Position numbers and translations under genes: made by a program. Under the pieces are notes generated by a model that made no database searches, was not told where the DNA came from, and saw only the letters and a list, made by a program, of their open reading frames with translations. Shown here piece after piece: positions 54,458 to 64,000 of a DNA stretch of 64,000 bases. The stretch is from Zasmidium citrigriseum (lineage: Eukaryota > Ascomycota > Dothideomycetes > Mycosphaerellales > Mycosphaerellaceae). Location of the stretch: NCBI GenBank assembly GCA_002786025.1, contig NHNW01000074.1, positions 124,001-188,000 on the forward strand, written 5' to 3'. Position 1 is the first letter of the stretch. Every line of letters starts with the position of its first letter.

Positions 54458-55604
54458 TAATAGGAAGGATAGTACTAGGAATTATTAAAGAAGCTCTTCC
54501 TTAAGAAGTACCGAGATTTTATACTAGCTAAGGACTTCGCTACGGTAATAGATAACTCTTAGTAGGATAGTAACTTTTCGTTTAGTAACGAGCCCGATAC
54601 TATAGTAGCGATAACGATAGAAGAGGAGTTTAAGAACTATAAAACTACTAGTAAGTATTATATCGTAGTAGTACCGTAGTAGTACCGTAGTAGTAGTTAC
54701 TAACTATTTATAGTATACCTTAACCTTAAAGTTAGCGACGACCCTTTAAAGCTATAGAAGCTAATCGAGTATCTATATCTATAGCTAGCTTAAGTCGCCC
54801 GTAATATTCTCGCCGTACCTAGTACTAGCGTTACTATTAAGCGCCTATTTAGTATTACGCGGTATTAGAATCGCTTTAATCGCCCGTATAACGGAACTAA
54901 CTTCTCGGACTAGATAATAGCTTATATAGCTCTTAATAATAGTTAGCGTAAGATCGTTACCGAGATTAGGGACGATCTCTACTATAATCCTTTATTTAAA
55001 GGGGAAGAAGATACTATTTAAGAACATACCTCGCGGCTATAGGAAGTTAAGATGTTTCGAAGGCTAGTAACGAAGGCGATATTATCCTTAATATCGTTAT
55101 CGCCTCTAACGTCGACGTCGAACTTATTATATCTACGAAGAAGTATAGGTAAGAGGCCTATTCGAGATCTATATTAAATCGGTTAATAGAACGATTCGGC
55201 TTAAAATTAGGCTATATAGCCTATTGTAACCGTACTATATTAGGCTATTTATATATATTAGAATTATCGTCGTCTAATTAGATATAGTAGTAGATATACT
55301 CGTATAAGTATTTAGGCGGGTTAGCTAAGTAGTTCCCGCTACTCCTCTTCTATAGAAGGTTAATCTATTTAAAGACGCGCTATAGATACGCCTCTAAAAG
55401 GACGTTTAGGTCTATTAAGCGTATACGAGTAGCTTATCTTTAAATAGATCCACCTTCTATAGGAGACGAACTCGTATACTAGAGGTATCCGTTTAGATAT
55501 TCAAGTACTTCTACTACTATATCTAATTAAGACTTTCTTTTTAAACTACTACTACGTTACTACTACGGATCTCTTTTTAGCCTCCTAGTATCCTACGTAG
55601 TAAA

Positions 55605-55680
55605 GGGATCCCTACGGGAAAAGGGATCCCTTTTTATATAAGGGAGCCCTTTTAACCTAAGGGATCCCTTTTCCTATAGG
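55605..55680. repeat. Cluster of GGGATCCC palindromes
   Basis: Perfect GGGATCCC at 55605-55612, 55623-55630 and 55661-55668 and GGGAGCCC at 55642-55649, in an A/T-rich setting. With the hairpin at 50,791-50,860 it brackets the hAT relic. Confidence 0.6.
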
Positions 55681-56689
55681 GATCGGGAAATCCTAAATCC
55701 TACCTTATCCTAGGGGATAGATATCTATATCCCTTCCCTACTAGGATAGGATATATATAAACCTATAGTAATACCTATCGTAGTAGGTACCCTAGTCTAG
55801 TCGCTTTAAAGAAGAAGCTAATCTATTATAGATAATACTAATCGTTCTAACTATTTAAGACCTTAATAGCTCGAGAGTTAATAGTAACTACTACCTCTGC
55901 TCTATAAAGTCTATTATATTCTACCTAGAGGAATATAGTAATTAGGATACCTATACTACTATTAAGGCTAGTATCGATAAAGGCGTCCTCGAATACCTTA
56001 GCTTAGATAAGGTCTATAACGAGCGCGAGTAGGTACCTATTAGCTACCTCCTTAGTATAAAGCGACTCGTCTACGCCTATCTCGCTAAAGAGGATAAACC
56101 GCCCGTTACGTTTACGTTTAGTAGATAGTAGCGTATATACGTTATACTAACTATAGAGATATAGTACTATAAAGAGCGTAAGTTTAATCCTTACGCTAGT
56201 CTCGCTAATAAGAACTAATTCGATAATCTAGTTACTAGTACTATATATATTAGACTATAGGCTATATATACTAACTAAGCTAGCTCGACTAGCTTCCTTC
56301 TTACTAGCGAGCTACTAAACTAGAACCTCGTTAAGTTCGACTCTTCGATTAAGAAGAAGTCTCTACCTACTATATAGTACTATATTACTACCTAGTTAGA
56401 GAATATAAGGGATTACGTAACTAGGTCGTAAAGGTAGTATATTCGTCGAGGTAGTAAGAGATAGACTCGTAGACTAGATATTAGATTAGAAGATAGAGCG
56501 GCCGTATATAGCTTAATATAAATTCTAGCTATTACTATAGTTATCTATTATTAATTAAACTTCTCGTCTCCTATTCCTATACCTTCCTCTAGGCCTCGTA
56601 TATATACTTAGCGTAGTATATAGCTATCGTAGATATATATCCTTATCGAGTCGTAATTCGCTATTATCTTTATAGCTAGGTTAGGTAAT

Positions 56690-57215
56690 ATATTCTTAGA
56701 GCGAAGAGTAAAAGGATTAATCGACTCTTAAGGAACGAGTCTCTAGCCTAGTCCTTAACCTATTATATTCTTAGAGTAGCTTAAAATTAATCGACTCTCC
56801 TATCTAGTCCTTAACCTATTATAGTCCTTAACCTATTATATTCTTAGAGTAGCTCGAAATCGATCGACTCTCCTATCTAGTCCTTAACCTATTATATTCT
56901 TAGAGTAGCTCGAAATCGATCGACTCTCTCGTCTAGTCCTTAACCTATTATATTTAGCCCTATCGACTCTCTAGCCTAGTTCTTAACCTATTATATTCTT
57001 AAAGTAGCTCGAAATCTATCGATATCCTTCTTAGAGTAAATAGATCGACTCCCTAGCCCCCTATAATATATTCTTAGAGTAGCTCTACTCTATATTCTTA
57101 GAGTAGTATAGTATCGATTAACTCTCTAGCCTAGTCCTTAATATATTATATTCTTAGAGTAAATAGATCGACTTTCTAGCCTAGTCCTTCTTAGATCGAT
57201 CGATTCTCTAGCCTA
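56690..57215. repeat. Degenerate minisatellite, basic period 56 bp
   Basis: Units containing tccttaacctattatattct, then tagagtagctcgaaatcgat and cgactctc recur. Consecutive gactc starts at 56866 and 56922 give a 56-bp period. The preceding interval (56793-56866) is 73 bp, explained by a 17-bp internal duplication of tagtccttaacctatta. Scattered derivatives continue to about 58,440 (for example 57,795, 57,853, 57,957 and 58,375). Confidence 0.7.
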
Positions 57216-59079
57216 GTCTTCCTTTCCTTTTAACTTTAATCTCTAACCTACCTCGGGCTATAACGGGTTATCCGCTCTCCTCTAAACTTAGCGTTTCTAA
57301 GTTTCTTCTTCGTAGATAGCTCGATATATATAGCTATATAGCTAATAGGTTATATAAACTATTTCTAGCCTTCTATAGCGTTTCTATATAAGCTAAAGAG
57401 GGTACCCTTTACCTAACGCTCTAATTTAGACGTTTCTTCGAGCCGCTAGCTAGTTTAGCTACTACTACTATAGGTGTTACCTTCTAAAGCCTTACCTAGG
57501 CCCCGCTATAATATATATTTACTACTAACGCCGCTACTACTATCTATCCCCCTTCTCTATTATACTTATCTATCTCGACGTATACTCTTTATTAGCTACT
57601 AACTACGTATACTACTAGAATAAATAAGTACCTACTAGAGCGCTTTAGTAGCTCGTAACGTAGTAGCTAAGGTAACTATCGACTATAATAGGTAGAAGTC
57701 CTTATACTTCTACCTAAGCTAAACCCTCGAATCCGTAAGTACTTCGAGGCGAAGCCTACTAGTAGTAGTAGCTAGCTATACTTCTAGAATACCTAACCTC
57801 TAATATATAATTAGAGTAGCTTGAAATCTCTAGCCTAGTCCTTTAATATATTCTTAGAGTAAATTAATCGACTCTTTAGCCTAGTCTAGCTAGTCTAGTC
57901 TAGTCTTAAGCCTTTAATAATAAACGCTAGTCCCCTAGCGTCCTCTAACGTATATTTAGAGTAAATCGATAGACTTTAACTCTCTAGCTCCGTCCTCGAA
58001 CGCTCTCTAATATATACTTAGAGTAAGGAGTCCTTCTACGACTAGTCTATCTACGAGGGAGTATCGTTTCTAGTTATATATACCTAGGCGAAGCTTCTAT
58101 TAATTTATAGCTAAGAATCTAATCGAGATAGCTAATCCCTAAGGATCTAGTACTAGTAGCTTCTCTCGTTAAATTTATAGCTTATTAATAGGACCTATAT
58201 TTCCTATTATCTACCTCGTTAGTACCTATAGCTAAATTTAGCTATATAGCGTAATCTTTAGTCCTTTTTTACGTATCTCCTATATAGTAGGAATATAAAT
58301 ATTATAATAAAATATTAAATTAACGCCTATATCCTTATATATTAATCTAATAGAGTTTCTCCTCCTCTAATATATAATTAGAGTAGCTCGAAATACCTAG
58401 CCTAGTCCTTTAATTTATACTAGAATCGATCGCTTCTTCTCGAACTTATCGCTAAAGGGGTATATCTTCCTATCTTAGATAAATATAGGAACTTCGAGGG
58501 TCTATACCTATTTCTTAAGGCCTTATTAATCCCTTTAGATACTCGTTTATATACCTATATACTAGGAAACTAAGTAGATCCGCTAGCTAATAATCGTTAA
58601 GCTCGTACTTCCTAACCGTCTATAAATAGTAGTTACTACTTAGTAATATAGTTAGGAGCTCGCTTATTAATAGCCTTTAAGTATATATATACTTAATTAT
58701 AAGGAAGGAGTAGGTACGCGAGTAATTACGCTATTAAGAAGGTAGATACCTAAGGCCGCCTACTCGCTACTATAAAAGAAGAGTTTCTTCTACTTCTTAA
58801 CTTAAACTAAATAACTACCTCTTTACTACTACCTTCCCTTTTCTCTTCCCTCTTCTAACCTCTTATACCTTTAATAATACTTAATAACTATACTAACTCT
58901 ACTACTAGCTTTCCCCCGCTTTCCCGCTATTAATAAGGCGCTTAGCTCGTATAAGACGTACTTATTAAGGTAAAGTAAAGCTATAGTAGGGCGCTCTTAA
59001 CTAAACTAATATAAGCGTAGCTCTATTAACCCTAGCGATACTATAGCTAGCTTCGACGTTACTCTAACTAGCTAGCTAA

Positions 59080-60090
59080 CTAGTAATCCTACGTCTAGTA
59101 GTAGTAGTAGTAGCTAGCGTCTACTATCCTACGATAGTAAGAAGGATACGCTATTAGGTAAGAAGTCTAAGCGCGAGAAGTTAATCGAGAGAATCCGCGA
59201 GCTCGTCTATAATACTACCTCTATTAAGGGCGCTACTATATCCTAGTAGTAGGCTATTACTATTATTAATAGCTACCTAGTCGAAAAGAATAGCCTCTTT
59301 AAGTCGCTTAAGAACCCGCCTACTACCCTAGCTATACGTCTACTTTCTACTAATTAAGTTAAGTATACGCCTACTATCTAACCTAACTTTACCTTCGATC
59401 TTATAGTTAGCCCGAATACCTTACCTACTATTTTAGCTACTTTATAGAAGTAGGCTAAACTCTACCTATCGAACTAGTAGCTTAAGAATAAGGGTAATAC
59501 TCGCTATACGAGCTACTAGGCGAAGGGTAGCTACTACTTTAATATCTATACTACCTATCCTAGCCTATTCTAGGATACCTATACTAAGTATATAGTCGAT
59601 AGTTATAACGAGAACTACTCCTTTAGCTCCGCCTTCCGCGATAGTAATAGGCCTCCTCTATCCTCGCCTTAGACGCTAGCTAAAGACTACCTCGAAATTA
59701 CTAGCGACGCTAACCTACTATCCCGCTAGAGTTCCGTTATATCTAGTATTAAGTTCGTCGCTAAGGATACTAATATTACTATCTCTAAGCTACTTAACTT
59801 CGAGCGGTAAATTAAGGTTACTACTACTAGTACGTACTATAGCTATATTACTATTAACTTTAACTTCTACTCTAGCTATCCCTTCTAGGCTTCTAAGATA
59901 TAGGAGATCTACGCTAATATCTAGTAGGGGTTATTAGCTACTTTCGGTTAGTAGCTATAGACTCGTACTATTACTAGTAAGGGTAAGGGTAAGCTATTTA
60001 GTCCCTCTATACTAGCGAAGGACGATTAAGGTAAGCGTAGCGATAGCGGCGACTCTAGCGGCGGTAGCTAGTAAGGGTTTAGATCTTAAC
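59080..60090 (+). pseudogene. RIP-degraded coding relic, Ser-rich then basic/helical, family not recognised
   Basis: After a gta-repeat that would encode a Ser run (about 59,095-59,113), one frame reads LGKKSKREKLIERIRELVYN (about 59,154-59,213), then further protein-like stretches, ending near 60,080 with a Gly/Ser-rich basic tail (SDSGDSSGGS). Stops are TAG/TAA only. About 330 codons long. I cannot name the family. Confidence 0.35.
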
Positions 60091-61869
60091 TTAATAGCTT
60101 AGTAGGATAGCTACCTTTCTAGCTACCTTTTCTCTTTCTATACTAGCTTTATCGTTCCCTTTAGATAATAGACTAGCTAATACTAGGTCTCTTTCTTCTA
60201 TCTCTAGGCTAGCTTCCTTTCCTTCGTAGGTAGTAATAGGTAGAGTTCTAGCTTTCTTTTCTTTCTAATACGATAATATAAGTAATAGGCTAGGCTAGGT
60301 AGACTATTCTTTATAGAATTCTCGATACTAGCTTCTAGGGATAGTTTCCTTTTATAATAAGCGGCTATATTCCTCTCTATACTTACTAGCTAATAGCCTT
60401 CTACTTCTATATTTACTAGCTAAGGGCCTTATGTTTCTATTCTTATATTAAGATACCTAGGCTTAATAATCTACCTATTAAAAGCTATTAGTTTACTTAA
60501 AATTATAAAGGCGTTACTACTAATCTCGCCGTATTATAGGGTATTATTCTTACCGATATTACTACTATTAACGTTTAGTAGGACCTCGAAAACTAGATAG
60601 CTCCTATAATATCTAGTAGTACCTAAAGAGCTAAACTAGCGTCTAGTTATATATTATTCTAAGCTACTATATTAATAAAAGGTTCTAGTCCTTCCCTAGA
60701 GCTTTATAGCGCTATTAGACTTCTCTAGTAAGCGTCCGACGTTTAGGCTAGATATATAGGTAATACTTAGCGAGCTCTTATTACTATTTACGATAGGTTC
60801 GCTATTAGTAGCTAGCTAATTAATAGTCTTATCTATTTCTTTAAAAATACTATAAGTATCGATAGAGCTATTAGAGAAAGTCCTAGACGTAGCGTAGTAA
60901 TACGTACGCGACGAAGTCGTCTTAGCTATAATAGTTAGAGTACTTATATACTCGTAGAAGATATCTAGCTTAGTATCCGCTATTCTTACGCGAGTAGTTT
61001 CTTATTATAGCTTAGATTTCTAGCCTTCCTACCTAGCTCTTCTACGCCTAGGGAAGCCTAATATATCCTAATAATTAATATCCTAGCCCGTCTCTTCTAC
61101 GCCTTAAAACGCGTATATTCCCTCGACCTTTTAGCTCTCTAGCTCGTATCCTATAGAACGATAATTACTTATTATAGCTCGAATCTCTAGCTATATAGCC
61201 CCTCTCGTACTCCGCCTTAACTCCTAGTTATATCTATATCGCTTCTAGTATCGTTCTTAAAGGTATCGTATAGATAATACTAGAGGTCGTCTATATAGCG
61301 TAATAGATAAGGTAAAGTCGAGTTAGCCTTTCGGCTAGCTAGCGTTTAAACCGAGGTAGTTAGGTTTTAGGGTAGTTCGTCTAATTGTATCTACTACGTT
61401 AACGCTTCCTAAATTAATATAGTATCTACTTTAGAGACTAAGGCTACTACCCTCTCGATCTACCTAGTAGTTAGAGAAGACTACTTATAGTAGTTTATAT
61501 AAGCTATAGTATCCGCGTATAATAATAGTTTTATTAAAGATAAGAAGAATACGGACTACGTACTCGCTTAAAGAGTCCTTAATAGTAAATACGGATTATT
61601 ATGTTTCTAAGAGGCCTATATATCCTATTTAAATACCTCTAAAGGGTCTACTTAGAGTTTCGTAAGTCTAAGAGTAAGGAGAGCCGCCCTTTATTATATA
61701 CTTAGTATAGAAGTAGGGAAATATATAGTACTAGACTACTCGTACTAAGACGAGTATAACTCCTATAAGAAGACTTCTAGATAGTTCGAAGGCTATAGGT
61801 ATTCGTACTAAATAAATCGATCTCTACTCTATAGTAATTACTAGGTAACTAGTCGCCTAAAGACGTATA

Positions 61870-62430
61870 TATATTATAAAGTATATATAGAGATAGTAGA
61901 GTCGAGTACGAATAGTAAGAGGTCGTCGAGTATAGAGAAATCTCTAGGGCCGAAGAGATAGAGAATAAAGGAGCTATTTAAATACTCTAAAGACGAAGTA
62001 GTAGACTACTATAGTATTCCTATATAGGGCCCCTTCTTACTAACGAGATAGAACGAGGAACTACGCTTAAAATTATTAAGGGACCGCTAGGATCTTATAA
62101 AGATAGTTATAGTAGAGGTCTCGATAAGTATACTTATAGCTAAGTAGAAGTAGGTATCTAAATATATAGGCCTACTAAGGAAGGAGCTAGAAGAAGACGG
62201 AATACTACTAGAGTCGATTATCGTAGATGATATAGTATTAACGAGTAATAGGACGGGTTATAATACGAAATACCTATCCCTAGAACGCTTATATACCTAG
62301 ACTTAGGAGTATATATCGCTATTACGAGATAGTTCGTCTCGGTAAGATTAGAAGCTAGAAGTATATCTATAAGCCGCCCTACTATCTACTCTATAGAAGT
62401 ATATAATTATAGTTATACGATAGATATAGT
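61870..62430 (+). pseudogene. RIP-degraded coding relic with helical character, family not recognised
   Basis: One frame from about 61,872 gives a sustained protein-like reading if TAG/TAA are former Gln/Trp: RIKELFKYSKDEVVDYYSIP, then NEELRLKLLRDR, then SKYIGLLRKELEEDGILLES (about 62,159-62,218). Charge and Leu/Ile spacing suggest coiled helices. No family recognised. Confidence 0.35.
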
Positions 62431-64000
62431 TACTAGCCTAGTAACGTAGTAGTTCTCGTAATTCGAAGCTACTATTAAAAAGGCCCTTATACCGCTATAG
62501 TACTTCTTCCTCTAACTATACTATATCCTCCCTTTACGAATCTACTCTTTATATACCCGAAACTACTTAAAGGTATACTTATATCGGCTAGGCGCGGCGG
62601 CTTAATCGCTACTTATACCGCTATAGATTCCGTAATAATATTAAGCCCGCTTAGTCGAGGACTAAGTAGCGCTACCTTACTTACCCTATCTAGGTTATAA
62701 ATTCCCTCCTACTTAATAGTCGTAACGGGCGAGCTTCTCCTTACTAGTACGATAGATCGAGTACTATCCCGTCTAAGTACGAAGCTAATTTCCCGCTTTA
62801 CTATTAATACGCCTTCTACTATATAGGGAATACCTCTAAATCGGTAGCCTATATATATTCGGTACTTATATACGATCTATATTAATAGCGTAGAGATCCC
62901 TAATAGTCTACTAACGCTACTATACGACTTTCTATACTAAGGCGTACTAGGAGATAAGTAGAAGTATCGAGTCTATAGCGAGGCGTAGTAGCTATATTAA
63001 GAAGTCTACTCTTACTTCTATCGAGTATTAGTAGTCCTTAAATAGCTCTAGAGGCGGGCGTTACGCTACCTAAAGGTAGTACTATTTAGTAAAGAGCGGA
63101 GAGATTAGATATAGTTATAGCGTTAGTATACTAGGGTATTATACGACGCCGTATCTCGTTTCTACGATAATAGGAATAACGGTCCTATTTTACTATTAGA
63201 AATTAGACGTAGATATAGAGGCGAGTAGGAGCTATAAAAGGAGAGGGCGTAGGAGATCTATAAATACTAGTACGACTCTCGCGCGGCGGATTCGAGTATT
63301 ACTCTATAGGCTAGTACCTATAAATAGGAGTAAATACTACCGAGAAACTTCGTTATAAATAGCGATATTAAGGCGTTCGTAGTTAGATAGCTCTAATAGG
63401 AGGGTAACGACTACCTCCGCCTATTCTACTATAGTATAGATACGCCTAAGGGTTTAGAGGATTCGAGATAGTCTTTACTATAGATATAAGAGATATAGAC
63501 TATTATAACGATAACGGGGAGAGTAGGGGAGAGTACGTTAGTTAATACTAAAACTAGATTAGGCTTCTATATAGATTATTTAAGCGTATTACTTACGAGA
63601 TATAATAGGTAAAATAGTATAATACTTAGAAGTTTTAAGTTTACTTCCTTCTATATAGCTTATAATCTATACCTTATCCTTATCTATAATTAAAGATATC
63701 CTCGAATCGTCTATCGAAATATATACTACCGTCTAGTACTTATCGAAGGATACGGTCTCGAAATCTCGACCTAATTATATCTTAAAGTTACGAGATCTTC
63801 GCTATATCTAGTATTATAAGGCTCTAGATCTTATCTTAATCCTATTTTAAAGTTACGAGATCTTCGCTATATCTAGTCTTATAAGATTTAAATCGTACCC
63901 TCGTCTTCGTATAAGCTATTTAATATCGCGACCTCGTCCTTCTTAGAGCGACTAGAGATCTCGCCCTTATCGTAGATATCCTATCTTAGATCTAGCCTTT

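Larger units (their letters stand above)
51600..54900 (+). pseudogene. RIP-killed hAT-family transposase relic, interrupted by duplicate contig ends and an N gap
   Basis: Reading stops as former Gln/Trp, typical hAT blocks appear in order: GVPITFFENLYIKRSYKYLD (about 51,731-51,790), NTWSTLNRRYAYLGIKGF (about 51,924-51,977), the catalytic-core TIDNALNNKTLYNSI (about 52,118-52,162, equivalent to the family's TDNAxNN), and the C-terminal dimerisation motif VARNILAVPSTSVTIKRLFS (about 54,794-54,853). hAT transposases are cut-and-paste enzymes with an RNase H-like fold. The middle is represented by three partial copies and a gap, so the original length cannot be read. No intact frame exists; the element is dead. 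Confidence 0.75.
42540..64000. repeat. RIP-saturated block of nested, dead transposable elements
   Basis: Over about 21.4 kb no frame stays open for more than a few dozen codons. CpA and TpG are almost absent (I counted only a few dozen by eye beyond 42,850), while TpA, ApC, GpT, CpG, CpT and CpC are common. This is the product of C-to-T change at CpA on both strands, the RIP signature; it converts CAG/CAA/TGG codons into stops. Between the relics named separately I can see nothing except anonymous sequence of the same character. GC content is only moderately low because CpG and CpC survive. The block continues past the window end. Confidence 0.9.

Noticed and set aside
63900..64000. Possible chromosome end
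   Set aside because: No TTAGGG/CCCTAA array is present; the repeat block simply continues to the window edge.
42540..64000. CRISPR-like or satellite centromere array
   Set aside because: Repeats are irregular in spacing and orientation, with no uniform spacers, and the DNA carries decayed transposon coding sequence.

Overview
The window looks like a piece of a filamentous ascomycete genome, most likely a dothideomycete. I infer this from short spliceosomal introns (46-90 nt, GTNNGT donors, CTAAC-like branch points), Zn2Cys6 and HET-domain genes, fungal versions of Golgi, mitochondrial and decapping proteins, and a long block mutated by repeat-induced point mutation (RIP). It divides into two halves: a compact gene-rich half at about 1-42,535 and a gene-free, RIP-saturated transposon graveyard at about 42,540-64,000.

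Gene-rich half, left to right: the 3' end of an unidentified gene; a gamma-tubulin complex (Spc97/Spc98 family) protein; a polytopic membrane protein; a ToxD/LovC-like enoyl reductase divergent from an alpha/beta hydrolase; a secreted SMP-30-like beta-propeller; a Zn2Cys6 transcription factor; a BIM1-type copper-binding secreted protein divergent from a metalloreductase with a Met/His-rich N-terminus; a secretory lipase; a four-exon nuclear-looking protein of unknown function; an MFS exporter; the EDC4/Ge-1 (Pdc1) decapping scaffold; the KDEL receptor ERD2; a secreted M24 metallopeptidase; a HET-domain protein; the small subunit of serine palmitoyltransferase; a CRT10-family protein; a small orphan; an FMP32/CCDC90-type mitochondrial protein; and a weak ORF directly beside the repeat block. 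I worked out exon boundaries by hand from splice signals and reading-frame continuity.

The best functional pairing is BIM1 with the metalloreductase. They share a 922-bp promoter, and both carry copper-related features: an N-terminal histidine after the signal peptide in one, a Mets motif plus two HX13H haem motifs in the other. I read this as a candidate surface copper-acquisition module.

The right half has almost no CpA or TpG dinucleotides, so every frame is full of TAG/TAA stops. If these stops are read as former Gln/Trp codons, a hAT transposase emerges at about 51.6-54.9 kb, with a DNA-binding core motif and the C-terminal dimerisation motif. Three partial copies of it are joined by single Ns, next to a 662-bp N gap. 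The copies differ mainly by CpG-to-TpA double changes. Other relic reading frames, a 29-bp-armed hairpin, a recurring 22-24 bp motif in both orientations and a 56-bp minisatellite also lie here. I saw no tRNA, rRNA, CRISPR, telomeric repeat or intact transposon.
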